Source: an uncultured Arcanobacterium sp. (lineage in GTDB: Bacteria > Actinomycetota > Actinomycetes > Actinomycetales > Actinomycetaceae). Taken from it: 64,000 nucleotides of DNA. Where the stretch lies: the NCBI GenBank assembly GCA_958428545.1, contig CAUAGM010000002.1:1-64000 (forward strand), given 5' to 3'. Made by a program: the position numbers and the translations under genes. A model generated the notes under the pieces. The model was not told the DNA's origin. It worked only from the letters and a program-made list of their open reading frames with translations, and did no database searches. Of this stretch, positions 26,683 to 36,815 are shown one piece after another; positions within the stretch are counted from its first letter, which is position 1; each line of letters begins with the position of its first letter.

Positions 26683-27240
26683 CGGGTATGCTCCCATGCG
26701 ATGCACGCGCTCACATCTGCACAGCATCGCCTATGTTCGATCACAACGTTGTGTTGTGCAAGCTTTCCGTATGAGAGAAACACCTCTCTTGCCCAGCTCA
26801 AACCCGGCAGCTACGCATCAGCGGCGCACAGGGTTTATGCCGTGTGAGCGGATGTGGCGCTCACGAGATAGCTCAATTCTATACCTATATTTCAATATCT
26901 CATATATGAGGGCATACAGCTGAAGGTTCGCACAGAAATAAGCAGGCAGATATTCAGATATTTCTGAACGTTTTACCAGGATATACATATAGTATTTTCG
27001 GCACAATTTAGTTTCTTTATTCAAATTTACGCCGTGTCTGCTCCTCAGAAATGGCGCTATAGCACCTTTCCCTATAGTTGAGCCAAAAAGCCGAAAAACT
27101 CAGACATGTAAAAACTGGAAAAAATGCTGCAAAATAGCGCACGATTACTATGTAAGCCAACACTATGAGTATTTTATATACCCACACCGTTGGCTGGCAC
27201 TACACAAGATCTAGCACTCGGTCGAACGAAAGGTGATCAG
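26683..27240. other. Divergent intergenic region between rne and cydA
   Basis: No gene is supported in about 560 nt. The stretch must hold divergent promoters. CTCATATATGAG (26899-26910) is a perfect 12-bp palindrome. CTATAG occurs twice near 27057-27085, and CAGATATT-C-AGATATTTCTG near 26947-26968 is a tandem motif. One or more of these could be sites for redox or oxygen control of cydABDC. Confidence 0.4.
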
Positions 27241-28725
27241 GTGGATATCCTCGACCTCGCTCGGTGGCAGTTTGCGATCACTACTGTGTACCACTTCATT
27301 TTTGTACCAGTAACGATTGGCATGGCTCCACTCGTCGCGATTATGCAGACCAAATGGCTCAAGAATGGCGAAGAGCACTGGCTCAAGCTCTCTGAGTTCT
27401 TTGGCAAACTATTGATTATTAACTTTGCAATCGGTATTGCTACCGGTATTGTGCAAGAATTCCAGTTCGGCATGGGCTGGTCTGAGTATTCTCGCTACGT
27501 GGGCGATATTTTCGGCGCTCCGCTTGCGTTTGAAGCTCTTCTTGCATTCTTCCTCGAATCCACATTCTTAGGGATCTGGATTTTCGGGCGCGGGCGCGTG
27601 ACTCCAAAGGTTCACACGGCTGCAATCTGGCTATTTGCAATCGGTTCAGATATTTCTGCACTCTTCATTCTTGCAGCCAACTCCTTTATGCAAAACCCAA
27701 CTGGCGCAACGTTCAACGCAGAGACTGGGCGCGCAGAGCTTTCTTCTATGGGCGGCTTCCTGAATGTGCTCTTCTCGGCAACATCGATGTACACCTTCCT
27801 GCATACTCTTGCTGCCTCTATTTTGATTGCAGGCGCAGGTATCGCAGCAATTGCGCTATGGTGGCTCGTTAAAACAGTAAAAACTCACGCAACCGAAGCT
27901 GAAGACCTATGGAAGCCAGCAGCTCACTTTGGCTTGGTAGCAATGCTCATTGGCTCTGTGCTCGTGATTGCAACAGGGCACTTCGCAGGTCAGCACATCA
28001 CAGAAGTACAGCCAACCAAAATGGCTGCTGCAATGGGCATCAATACCACTGAAGAAGGAACTGGCGCGGAGCTTGGTTTGATCTACACTGGCGGCGATCT
28101 TGCCAAAGGTGAAGGCAACGTCATCACACTCCCTATTCCAGGGCTTGAATCCTTCATGGCAACGAACGATCCAAACGGCGTCATTCAAGGAGCTAAGGAT
28201 CTGCAGGAACAGTTTGCATCAGAATTTGGTGCAACCTACGCTAATGGCGATCCTATTAACTACATTCCAAATGTTGGGGTGACGTTCTATTCCTTCCGCA
28301 TCATGATGGCAGTAGGGTTCATTGCCTTACTCCTCTCAGTGATCGGGCTACTCGCATTGAAGAAACCGCAGTCCATCAGCCCAGCGTTTGCGAAGATGTT
28401 CCTCTGGAGTACCCTCCTTCCGTTTATCGCCTCCTCGGCAGGGTGGATTATGACAGAAGTAGGACGCCAGCCATGGGTCGTCTATCCAAACTTCGCAGGA
28501 GACACATCAGTTCGCCAGCTCACAATGGATGGCGTATCCCTTACGGTTCACCCATTTGAGATTTGGTTCTCTCTGATTATTTTCACTTTGCTCTATCTTG
28601 TGCTTGGCATCATCTGGTTTATCTTGATGAAGCGCTACACGCAAGAAGGCATCAACACTAAGAAGACCATCACCACAGACGTTGTCGAACTTTCAGACAA
28701 CACAGTGTTGAGCTTCTCCTACTGA
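27241..28725 (+). CDS. cydA: Cytochrome bd ubiquinol/menaquinol oxidase subunit I
   Basis: A 494-residue quinol oxidase subunit that carries haems b558, b595 and d and allows respiration at low oxygen. It opens with DILDLARWQFAITTVYHFIF, which holds the first haem histidine, and has the GWSEYSRYVGDIFGAPLAFEALLAFFLEST segment. The quinol loop follows (HITEVQPTKMAA), then GWIMTEVGRQPW near the C-terminus. I chose GTG at 27241 because AAGGTGATC stands before it and the protein then starts in the family's usual place. The frame is open to a TTG at 27190 that lacks a ribosome binding site. Confidence 0.95.
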   Translation: MDILDLARWQFAITTVYHFIFVPVTIGMAPLVAIMQTKWLKNGEEHWLKLSEFFGKLLIINFAIGIATGIVQEFQFGMGWSEYSRYVGDIFGAPLAFEALLAFFLESTFLGIWIFGRGRVTPKVHTAAIWLFAIGSDISALFILAANSFMQNPTGATFNAETGRAELSSMGGFLNVLFSATSMYTFLHTLAASILIAGAGIAAIALWWLVKTVKTHATEAEDLWKPAAHFGLVAMLIGSVLVIATGHFAGQHITEVQPTKMAAAMGINTTEEGTGAELGLIYTGGDLAKGEGNVITLPIPGLESFMATNDPNGVIQGAKDLQEQFASEFGATYANGDPINYIPNVGVTFYSFRIMMAVGFIALLLSVIGLLALKKPQSISPAFAKMFLWSTLLPFIASSAGWIMTEVGRQPWVVYPNFAGDTSVRQLTMDGVSLTVHPFEIWFSLIIFTLLYLVLGIIWFILMKRYTQEGINTKKTITTDVVELSDNTVLSFSY

Positions 28726-28744
28726 GGAAAGGAAAGGAATAACA

Positions 28745-29881
28745 ATGGTAACTTCATGGTTGCAAGTTCTTTGGCTGATCCTCATTGTTGTGTTGTGGAT
28801 TGGTTACGTCACCCTCGATGGTTTTGACCTTGGCACTGGCATGCTCCTTAAAATTCTTCCAAAGAATCACAAAGAGCGCCGCCTCATGGTTAATACTCTC
28901 GGTCCACACTGGGACGGTAACGAAGTATGGCTGCTCACCGCTGGCGGTGCCACATTCGCAGCTTTCCCTGAATGGTATGCCACAATGTTCTCTGGCATGT
29001 ATTTCGCACTTGTCGCCGTTCTCTTGTGCTTAATTCTTCGCATCATCGCAATCGAGTGGCGCAGTAAAGTAAATACGCACAAGTGGCAAAACACATGGGA
29101 TACTATCCACTGCGCAGTCGCTTTTATCGTCTCGCTTCTCTGGGGTGTGGCATTTGCCAACCTCGTCCAAGGCATGAAAATTGAAGTTGGGCACTACGAG
29201 AACGGCGCATTCGTTGCTCTCGATCCAGCTGCAGTCGATTTGAGTGCAAAGACGGCAGGAATCGACCAGCACTTCCTCACTGGCGGCTTCTTCTCGCTAC
29301 TGACGCCATTTACTATTCTCGGCGGTCTTGTGGTTCTCACTCTCTTCCTGAACCACGGCGTGCTCTGGACAGCCGTCAAGACGAAAGGCGCGATTCATGA
29401 TCGTGCGCTCGCTCTTGCTCCTAAAACTGCACTGGTCTCCACCGCTCTCACCGCTGTGTGGGCAATCTGGGGTCAGCTTGCATATTCAGTGAACGTGCTC
29501 GCTTGGATACCACTGCTCCTCGCAGCAGTGCTCCTCGTTGTCTCCTTGCTCCTAGCAGTAAAAGGTAACGATAAGTTCGCGTTCTTCTCACACTTTGCTG
29601 CTCTTGCCGTTGCCGTGGTGTTTATCTTCTCCACTATCGGCTTGAATGCTCTCAAGAGTTCTATCGATCCTGCATATACGCTCACTCTGGCACAGGCTGC
29701 CGCGACTGGAACCACCCAGACGCTCATGCTGATCCCCGTTGTGATCTTCGTGCCGATCGTCCTCTTCTACACAATTTGGGCATATGCCAAGTTCGCTAAA
29801 CGTCTCTCCACAGACAATATCCCAGAAGAGCTTGGCGGGCTTGACCTTGCGCGCGTGCGCGAATTTGAAAAGGTCAGCTGA
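28745..29881 (+). CDS. cydB: Cytochrome bd oxidase subunit II
   Basis: A 378-residue membrane subunit with the family start LWLILIVVLWIGYVTLDGFDLGTGMLL, then GPHWDGNEVWLLTAGGATFAAFPEWYA, and about eight to nine membrane segments. It pairs with CydA. AGGAAAGGAATAACA precedes the ATG, 19 nt after cydA. Confidence 0.96.
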   Translation: MVTSWLQVLWLILIVVLWIGYVTLDGFDLGTGMLLKILPKNHKERRLMVNTLGPHWDGNEVWLLTAGGATFAAFPEWYATMFSGMYFALVAVLLCLILRIIAIEWRSKVNTHKWQNTWDTIHCAVAFIVSLLWGVAFANLVQGMKIEVGHYENGAFVALDPAAVDLSAKTAGIDQHFLTGGFFSLLTPFTILGGLVVLTLFLNHGVLWTAVKTKGAIHDRALALAPKTALVSTALTAVWAIWGQLAYSVNVLAWIPLLLAAVLLVVSLLLAVKGNDKFAFFSHFAALAVAVVFIFSTIGLNALKSSIDPAYTLTLAQAAATGTTQTLMLIPVVIFVPIVLFYTIWAYAKFAKRLSTDNIPEELGGLDLARVREFEKVS

Positions 29882-29908
29882 GCCACCAAATAGTTCAACC
29901 ATCTGATC

Positions 29909-29944
29909 TGTGGGGGCGCTTCCAGCAATGGAATCGCCCCCACA
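29909..29944 (+). terminator. Stem-loop between cydB and cydD
   Basis: TGTGGGGGCG (29909-29918) pairs with CGCCCCCACA (29935-29944). The inner TTCCA and TGGAA extend the stem around GCAA. It lies 27 nt after the cydB stop. Without a clear T-run it may only reduce read-through into cydDC. Confidence 0.65.
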
Positions 29945-30056
29945 ACTATTGGCGGCTGTTTCTTTTCACCGCATCAATTTCTCTTTGAAGTTCCAGCTGC
30001 TTAGCTGCCCATACTAGACTGATAGACACTGCATTTATTCACCAGCGAGGATACTT

Positions 30057-31859
30057 ATGAAACCTTTTGATCCACGGCTATTACGCTACGCTCAAGAAAC
30101 CCGCGGATACATCATATTTCTCGTCATACTAGGGCTTATCAACACAGCACTGATCGGTGCGCAGATTTTCTTTATCTCAGCAGCTGCATCCTCAATTTTT
30201 TACGGCACACACACCTTCAACGATATACAGCCTCTCTTATGGCTGCTGCTTGGCACATTTATCCTGCGGTCTATCCTCACCTATATTCAAAAAGCCGTTG
30301 GCCACCGCTCAGCTGTGAAAGTAATTGCTAATCTGCGCACTCAAGTGCTGCGTCACGCAGGAGATTTAGGAGATCGCTGGCTCTCACAAGGCAACTCAGC
30401 TAAAGTCGTCACGCACACAACGCGCGGCCTTGACGATCTCGAAGCCTATTTCGTCTCCTTCCTTCCCGAACTTTTTCTGTGCGTCACTGCCACTCCCCTG
30501 CTTATCGCCGTCATCCTTATATTCCTCGACTGGATCAGTGCCGTTGCCATCGTGCTATGTATCCCACTCATTCCTATTTTTATGATCCTTATCGGGAAAA
30601 TGACTGCCCACTATTCTGGGCAGCGCCTCAAGGCAATGGCTGCTCTTGGCACCCAGCTTCTCGATCTGCTCAGCGGACTTAGCACCCTCAAAGCACTTGG
30701 GCGCGAACAAGGCCCCAAAAAACGCGTACGGGATCTGGGAAAAAATTTTGCTCATACGACGATGCAAACACTCTACATAGCTTTTCTCTCTGGAGCAGCG
30801 CTTGAATTTATCACCACTCTCTCTACAGCAATTATCGCTGTAGAAGTCGGTTTCCGCATGGTATCTAGCAATCTTTTCCTCTTCGAAGGGCTTGCAATTA
30901 TTATGCTCACGCCAGAAGTATTTCGCCCTCTGCGCGAAGTAGGCACCCAATTTCATGCTTCTTCCAACGGTATTGTGGCCGCTCAACAAGCTTTCACAGT
31001 GCTGGAAACATCTGCCACAGCACACACAGGCAAACACGCTGTGCCCGATATGCGTACAGCAGTGATTCAGATAGAAGATCTCAGCATCTTTGCCCCAGGG
31101 CGTGCCACAGTCGCTCCCTCCCATCTCAACGCCACTATCTCTCCTGGAGAAATCACTGTACTTCGTGGATCTTCCGGCGCAGGAAAATCAACAACTATCC
31201 ATGCTTTGCTCGCTCTTTTACAGCCAAATGAAGGACGCGTGCTGATTGACGGCATCAATCTGAATGAATTAGATAGAGAAAGCTGGTGGCAGCGCATTAC
31301 ATGGGTTCCCCAGCAGCCAGCAATCGTGCCAGGAACGATTATCAGCAATATGAGAGCAGATACTTCAAATTCTAAAGACTCTCTTTTGCCTGAATATGAT
31401 CCTGCTTTACAACGAGCCTGCTCCATCACTGGCTTCGATTGCGTCATTAATAGCCTTGCTGACGGCTGGAATACGCGTATCGGGCAAGGAGGCGTAGGGC
31501 TTTCAGTCGGGCAGCGCCAACGCCTCGCCCTCACGCGTGCGCTCGTCAGCACAGCAGATATCGTCATCCTCGATGAACCTTCCGCTCATCTCGATGCGGC
31601 GAGCGAAGAATACGTCGCACGAGCGCTTAAAGAGCTCAAAAAAACTGGGCGCACAGTTATCGTCATCGCCCATAGAGCTGCAATCGTCCAGCTTGCAGAT
31701 AATGTGATTGATGTATCTTCCTCAAAGAGAGATATCTGCGAAGATATTGCACAGCAGCGCCACGCAAAAGCTCAGCGCATCGCAGCAGCGAAAAAACGCG
31801 CTGCACAGATCGACTACGCAATGCCAAGTTCGTGGTCGCAGCGAGAAAGGAACGAATAG
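30057..31859 (+). CDS. cydD: Thiol reductant ABC exporter subunit CydD
   Basis: A 600-residue half-transporter: six membrane segments (residues 20-310), then an ATPase with Walker A RGSSGAGKSTT, signature LSVGQRQRLALTRAL and Walker B VILDEPSAHLD. With CydC it exports cysteine and glutathione-like thiols, needed for assembly of cytochrome bd. GAGGATACTT precedes the ATG. A lysine/alanine-rich tail ends it. Confidence 0.92.
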   Translation: MKPFDPRLLRYAQETRGYIIFLVILGLINTALIGAQIFFISAAASSIFYGTHTFNDIQPLLWLLLGTFILRSILTYIQKAVGHRSAVKVIANLRTQVLRHAGDLGDRWLSQGNSAKVVTHTTRGLDDLEAYFVSFLPELFLCVTATPLLIAVILIFLDWISAVAIVLCIPLIPIFMILIGKMTAHYSGQRLKAMAALGTQLLDLLSGLSTLKALGREQGPKKRVRDLGKNFAHTTMQTLYIAFLSGAALEFITTLSTAIIAVEVGFRMVSSNLFLFEGLAIIMLTPEVFRPLREVGTQFHASSNGIVAAQQAFTVLETSATAHTGKHAVPDMRTAVIQIEDLSIFAPGRATVAPSHLNATISPGEITVLRGSSGAGKSTTIHALLALLQPNEGRVLIDGINLNELDRESWWQRITWVPQQPAIVPGTIISNMRADTSNSKDSLLPEYDPALQRACSITGFDCVINSLADGWNTRIGQGGVGLSVGQRQRLALTRALVSTADIVILDEPSAHLDAASEEYVARALKELKKTGRTVIVIAHRAAIVQLADNVIDVSSSKRDICEDIAQQRHAKAQRIAAAKKRAAQIDYAMPSSWSQRERNE

Positions 31860-31861
31860 AG

Positions 31862-33673
31862 ATGAATATTCTCGAACGTGCATTTCCTCGTGCCGAGCGC
31901 CGCGCACTGCGCCGCGCTATCAAACTTCTAGGGATCAATAAAAAACGCTTCACACTCGCCGTTCTCTTTGGCTCTGGCGCGGTCGGTTCTGGAGTGGGGC
32001 TTGGAGCCGTCTCCGCATGGCTCATTGCACGCGCAGCGCAGCTGCCGCCAGTATTAGATCTCTCAGTTGCAGCAACAAGCGTACGAGTATTCGGCATCGG
32101 TAAAGCTGTGTTTCGCTATCTTCAGCGCATTTCCTCCCACTGGGTTGCACTGATGGGGATGGCCTCAGTACGCGCTTGTGTCTACGACGCACTGGCAGAC
32201 TCTACCACAGACGTCGTCTCTTCTATACGCCGAGGCGACCTGCTGGCACGCACAGGATCTGACGTCGATGAGTTGGGAAACGTGGTTGTCAAGTCTTTGC
32301 AGCCTATATGCGTTGCAGGCATTGTGAGCGTTATTTCTGTGGGGATCGTTGCCCTATATTCTCTCCCAATTTCAGCAATACTCACTGTGTGCCTGCTCAC
32401 TGCAGGAATCATTGCCCCATATTGTGCGATGCTTGGCGGGCGAAGAGCTGAAATAGATCAGGTGCAGCATAGAGCCACGCTCAATACTACTGCGTTAAGT
32501 TTGCTGGATAACTGCGCAGAACTTCGGGTCAATGGGCAGCTTGCTGCGATGGAAGCGGCACATGATCGTATCGAGGCAGATATCCACCGCAGCCGTAATT
32601 CCTCTGCTCGGCCTGTCGCTCTTGCCACAGCAATCGATACATGCGCAATGGGAATAGCCGTGATCGGCGCACTCGCACTGGGAACTATTCAGGTTGGATC
32701 TGGCACGCTCAGCACTGTTGGGTTAGTTGTATGCACGCTCACCCCTCTGGCTGCTTTTGAAGCGACTCAAAGCCTGCCACAAGCCGCTGTGCAGCTTATT
32801 CGTTCTGCACGAGCCGCCGCACGGCTTATGGAGATTCTTGACCGCGCACACTCAGCCTCTGCTCCAGAGCACGATACACGCCCATGCACTGAGCCTATAC
32901 TGCTGGCTCGCAATCTCACATTTGGCTGGCCGAACCACGCATCCGTTGGCAGCATTGATTCTCTCGAACTCACACCAGGAAAAACGATTGCTATCGTTGG
33001 GCATTCGGGCATTGGCAAATCAACCTTGCTCTATACTCTTTCAGGTATGCTGGCACCTCAATACGGAAGCGTGCAGCTCTCAGGGCGAGATGCCTATCGA
33101 TTAGATCGGGCAGAAGTCTCTCGCGAACTTATTCTCACAGCCGAAGACGCACACATTTTCAATACTACTGTGCTCGAAAATATTAGAGTTGCCCGCGCAG
33201 ACGTGACGGCTGACGAAGCCCGCGATCTACTCGAACGCGCAGGGCTCGGATCATGGCTTGACGCTTTGCCAGACGGCGTGCACACCATCCTGGGCTCTGA
33301 ATCGTCATCAATATCTGGCGGAGAACGCCGCCGTCTTCTTTTAGCTCGTTGTCTCGCATCTCGTGCACATTTCCTTCTTCTTGACGAACCAGGCGAGCAT
33401 TTAGATGCGAAAACTGCCGATGCGCTTATCTCAGATCTATTGAAAGCTGGAGGTGACGATCGCGGAGTTATCGTCGTCACGCATCGTCTATCTGCTCTGG
33501 CCGCTGCTGACGAAGTACTCATTATCGGGCGTACCCCTGATGATCCTCCCGCAAGCCCAGCACACGTAACTGCTCGAGGCACCCATGAACACCTCATCGC
33601 CACTGTGCCAGAATACGCATGGGCCGTTGCTCAGGAAGGAGAAGAAGCTGAAAATGACGACGAACACCGCTGA
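31862..33673 (+). CDS. cydC: Thiol reductant ABC exporter subunit CydC
   Basis: A 603-residue partner of CydD with the membrane domain at residues 20-310 and an ATPase carrying Walker A GHSGIGKSTLL, signature ISGGERRRLLLARCL and Walker B LLLDEPGEHLD. I chose the ATG at 31862, two bases after the cydD stop, with AAAGGAA upstream. The open frame starts 10 codons earlier inside cydD. Its 3' end overlaps the kinase gene by 20 nt. Confidence 0.92.
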   Translation: MNILERAFPRAERRALRRAIKLLGINKKRFTLAVLFGSGAVGSGVGLGAVSAWLIARAAQLPPVLDLSVAATSVRVFGIGKAVFRYLQRISSHWVALMGMASVRACVYDALADSTTDVVSSIRRGDLLARTGSDVDELGNVVVKSLQPICVAGIVSVISVGIVALYSLPISAILTVCLLTAGIIAPYCAMLGGRRAEIDQVQHRATLNTTALSLLDNCAELRVNGQLAAMEAAHDRIEADIHRSRNSSARPVALATAIDTCAMGIAVIGALALGTIQVGSGTLSTVGLVVCTLTPLAAFEATQSLPQAAVQLIRSARAAARLMEILDRAHSASAPEHDTRPCTEPILLARNLTFGWPNHASVGSIDSLELTPGKTIAIVGHSGIGKSTLLYTLSGMLAPQYGSVQLSGRDAYRLDRAEVSRELILTAEDAHIFNTTVLENIRVARADVTADEARDLLERAGLGSWLDALPDGVHTILGSESSSISGGERRRLLLARCLASRAHFLLLDEPGEHLDAKTADALISDLLKAGGDDRGVIVVTHRLSALAAADEVLIIGRTPDDPPASPAHVTARGTHEHLIATVPEYAWAVAQEGEEAENDDEHR

Positions 33674-35375
33674 TTGTGCTTCCTTGGGATCCTCATCTGC
33701 AGTCACTTCTTCCGAAACTATCGATAAGCTGGTGACGATGGTGCTCGCTCTTACGAGCCGTCTCGACCGCACGAATGCACTTAATTTTATCGCCCAAAAA
33801 GCTCGAGATATTGCTCAAGCTGAATATAGTGCGATCGGGATTATGGATTCGCAAGGTTCAATCACTGAATTCGTCACCTCTGGCATGAGCGCAGAACAAA
33901 GCGCCCACCTGCCGATTCCGCTGCAGCGAGAAGATATTCTCGCAAACATATCCGCCCAATCAATTAACGTCTACAATGAGCTTCCACTATCAACGTTCGC
34001 TGATATTTTCCCTGAACGCCTGTTAAAAATCCACAATTTTGCAGGGCTTCCCATAATCGTAGATGGCAACGTATGGGGACGGCTCTTCATTGCCAACGCA
34101 AAAAATGGTTTTTCGAACGAGGCTATCTACTGCTTGAACGTACTCACTCAAGCTTCAGCAGTTGCCGTACATAATACTCGCCTATACGCCCAAGCACAGA
34201 GCCGCTCTCGCTGGCTCACAGCGAGCCAAAATATTGTAGCAAGCCTGCTTGAAGATGCGAATGAAGAAACAGCACTTCAACTCATCACAGATGAAATGCT
34301 GATTGCCGGGCGAGCCGATGCTGCTATGATGGTCTTGCCCTCAATTGGAGATACATGGGCATGCGAATTTGTGGCCGGCGAAGATTGCGCTCAATATCTT
34401 GGTGTCACATTCCCCCCAGAAGGTCGCGCTCGAACCGTTATTAAAGAACAAGCAGGGATTGTCGTCGATTCTATGCAGCGTATGCCTACCGTACGTATCG
34501 CCTGCCTGCGAAAGTTCGGACCTGCGCTCTATGCTCCTCTTATTACACCCGTTATGCAGCAGTCCGCACACGGCAACTCCAACGGCGGGCGTGGAGTAAT
34601 TGTTCTTTTACGCTACCCAAACTCTGCTGAATTTGATTTGAACGATCTTGCTATGGCTGAGACGGTCGCCCAGCAAGCCACAATCGCCCTTGAACTTGCT
34701 GAAGCACGGCGCACAAAAGTAGCTGCTGCCGAACTTGATGAGCGCTCAAGAATTTCGCGCGATCTGCACGATCTTGCAATCCAGCAGCTTTTCGCCTCAG
34801 GAATGCATATTACGGCAGTTCGAGAAGAACTCACTGCGCATAATCCTCCAGAAGCCGTCACAGCAGCTCTTGATAAAGCGCTCGGCGCTATCGATGCATC
34901 AGTAGGGCAGATTCGCACAATCGTGCAGTCTCTCAGAGACGAAGGCTCCTCTCTCGCGCTTGTTGATCGACTCGGCTATGAAACCACAATGGCTTTGCAA
35001 TCGCTCGGTTTTGCACCATCACTCGTCGCTACGTTTAACGGCAGACAGCTTGTGCGAGAAGAGTTCACACTTATTGACGATGCTGCTGGAGCTGATATTT
35101 CAGACGACGTGGTCGCCGTTGTGCGTGAGGCTCTTTCTAATGCGGCTCGCCATGCTCACGCATCAAGCGTTGCAATATCGATTGACGCAACTCCTGCTCA
35201 CATAATAGTGCGGGTCGTTGACGACGGCACAGGCGTCAATCATATTCTTTCGCGCCGTTCAGGGCTATCAAACCTCGCTGCCCGAGCACGCAGACATCAC
35301 GGATGTTTCTCCTTCAGGCAACGCTCTGACGGCGTGCAGGGCGCCGAACTGGAATGGACGGCATCTCTCAGCTAA
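33654..35375 (+). CDS. GAF-domain sensor histidine kinase, DevS/NarX-like
   Basis: A 573-residue soluble kinase with no membrane segment. It has two GAF domains (about residues 20-165 and 180-345). The HisKA_3 box is SRISRDLHDLAIQQLFASGMH with the phospho-histidine, and the ATPase domain has VVREALSNAARHAHASS and VVDDGTGV. The architecture is that of DevS/DosT, whose first GAF binds haem. A haem ligand cannot be confirmed here: the stretch before the GLP motif reads ERLLKIHNFAGLP rather than the HPPM type. The ATG at 33654 has AGGAG about 12 nt upstream and lies 20 nt inside cydC, so it is coupled to the oxidase-assembly genes. The likely partner is the regulator facing it at 35446-36087. Confidence 0.85.
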   Translation: MTTNTADCASLGSSSAVTSSETIDKLVTMVLALTSRLDRTNALNFIAQKARDIAQAEYSAIGIMDSQGSITEFVTSGMSAEQSAHLPIPLQREDILANISAQSINVYNELPLSTFADIFPERLLKIHNFAGLPIIVDGNVWGRLFIANAKNGFSNEAIYCLNVLTQASAVAVHNTRLYAQAQSRSRWLTASQNIVASLLEDANEETALQLITDEMLIAGRADAAMMVLPSIGDTWACEFVAGEDCAQYLGVTFPPEGRARTVIKEQAGIVVDSMQRMPTVRIACLRKFGPALYAPLITPVMQQSAHGNSNGGRGVIVLLRYPNSAEFDLNDLAMAETVAQQATIALELAEARRTKVAAAELDERSRISRDLHDLAIQQLFASGMHITAVREELTAHNPPEAVTAALDKALGAIDASVGQIRTIVQSLRDEGSSLALVDRLGYETTMALQSLGFAPSLVATFNGRQLVREEFTLIDDAAGADISDDVVAVVREALSNAARHAHASSVAISIDATPAHIIVRVVDDGTGVNHILSRRSGLSNLAARARRHHGCFSFRQRSDGVQGAELEWTASLS

Positions 35376-35445
35376 TACTCCCTCAACTAATGCCCGCTCA
35401 GCTAAAGTACTGAGCTAACACTTAATACCGCTGAAGCACTCACAA

Positions 35446-36087
35446 TTAGCTGTTGCGCCAACCTGCCGCTCGCTGCCCAGCAACCCACGCCGCAACTTGA
35501 GTGCGGCGCTGCATACCCATCTTTGCAAGAAGAGACGTGATGTGGTTTTTCACCGTTTTCTCTGCCACTCCGAGGCGTTCTCCGATTTCACGGTTGGACA
35601 AACCATCACCAATCAGATCGAGCACCTTGCGCTCGCTAGGCGTGAGATCAGCTGTAGGATCGTCATGATCTGCACGCCGACGAGTGACGGTACGTTCATC
35701 AAGCAAAACCCGCCCGGCGGCAACTGCGCGAATCACTTCATTGATTTCTGCTCCACGCACACTCTTAAGCAAAAACGCTTTAGCACCTACCTCAAGCGAT
35801 TCAGCCAAAGCATCGTCATCATCAAAGCTCGTCAAAACAACTGAACGCGTCTCAGGGCTTTCCTGTGCAAGACCGCGAATAATATCGATCCCTGTGCCGT
35901 CAGGAAGTCGCAAATCAACCAGGGCAACATCAGGAAGCGTCAGTTTTGCTCGGCGCAAGGCTTCAGCAACTGATCCAGCTTCAGCAATCACACATAAACC
36001 CTCCGAGCGATCGACAACTTCTGCAATGCCGCGCCGCACAACTTCATGATCGTCAATAATCATCACTTGAATATCTTTATCCGCCAT
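35446..36087 (-). CDS. Response regulator, DevR/NarL family
   Basis: A 213-residue regulator. The receiver domain has acidic residues IIDDHE, phospho-acceptor Asp58 in VALVDLRLPDG, and AFLLKSVRGAEINEVIRAVAAGRVLLD, which closely resembles the actinobacterial DevR/DosR subgroup. The C-terminal LuxR helix-turn-helix is LSNREIGERLGVAEKTVKNHIT. It is convergent with the GAF kinase gene, with 70 nt between stops, so the pair is transcribed separately. A plausible job is induction of cydABDC and other low-oxygen genes. Confidence 0.9.
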   Translation of the reverse strand: MADKDIQVMIIDDHEVVRRGIAEVVDRSEGLCVIAEAGSVAEALRRAKLTLPDVALVDLRLPDGTGIDIIRGLAQESPETRSVVLTSFDDDDALAESLEVGAKAFLLKSVRGAEINEVIRAVAAGRVLLDERTVTRRRADHDDPTADLTPSERKVLDLIGDGLSNREIGERLGVAEKTVKNHITSLLAKMGMQRRTQVAAWVAGQRAAGWRNS

Positions 36088-36125
36088 ATTCCCTCCTTAA
36101 AGCACTCATATTTCAGCTATGCGTA

Positions 36126-36815
36126 TTATCCCACAAGACGTTGATATGCATCTGCGCACGCGGCTAATTTTGCCGCTTTTTGGCTGCTTGCTGTGCCTGT
36201 ACCCCACATTTTTTCTCCTAAATACATCACAGCCGTGTAGATGCGAGCATGATCAGGGCCTTCTCCCGTGATCTCGTAGTGCAGATCCTCAATATCCGGT
36301 ACACCTATTTTGCGTGCCTCTTCCTCAAAAGCTGTACGCCAATCTAATGCCGGCCCTAGGTGAGATGATTTTTCAAGAATTGGTACCAGATGGCATTCAA
36401 CGACTCTTCTCACAGTGTCCATGCCGTATTGAAGATAGGTTGCCGCAATCAAAGCCTCCACAGTATCAGAAAGGATAGAATCTTTATCCCGACCTCCTGT
36501 GCGCTCTTCTCCTACACCGAGCCTAATGTAGCTTCCTAAATTAAGATTGCGAGCTACAATTGCCAAAGCTTTTTCGCTCACACTTGCAGCTTTTATTTTG
36601 CTCATATCTCCTTCAGAATCTCCAGGAGCTTCGCGATACAGCCAATCGGCAGCGATAAAGCCTAGCACTGAATCACCCAAAAATTCGAGGCGCTCATTGT
36701 GCTCTGTATCGTGTTCAAATGCCCACGATCGGTGAGTGAGTGCAAGGGTGCGAAGATGAGCATCCAGATCAATACCCCACGCCGCCATTAGCTCCACAGT
36801 ATTCGGATTGTACAT
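36126..36815 (-). CDS. rnc: Ribonuclease III
   Basis: A 229-residue double-strand-specific RNase. The signature ERLEFLGDSVLGFIAADWLY holds the metal-binding acids, with a second acidic cluster in DTVEALIAATYLQYG. A C-terminal dsRBD starts near DWRTAFEEEARK and ends GTASSQKAAKLAACADAY. Its start abuts the stop of the DUF177 gene, so translation is coupled. The rnc-DUF177-SepIVA order matches mycobacteria. Confidence 0.96.
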   Translation of the reverse strand: MYNPNTVELMAAWGIDLDAHLRTLALTHRSWAFEHDTEHNERLEFLGDSVLGFIAADWLYREAPGDSEGDMSKIKAASVSEKALAIVARNLNLGSYIRLGVGEERTGGRDKDSILSDTVEALIAATYLQYGMDTVRRVVECHLVPILEKSSHLGPALDWRTAFEEEARKIGVPDIEDLHYEITGEGPDHARIYTAVMYLGEKMWGTGTASSQKAAKLAACADAYQRLVG

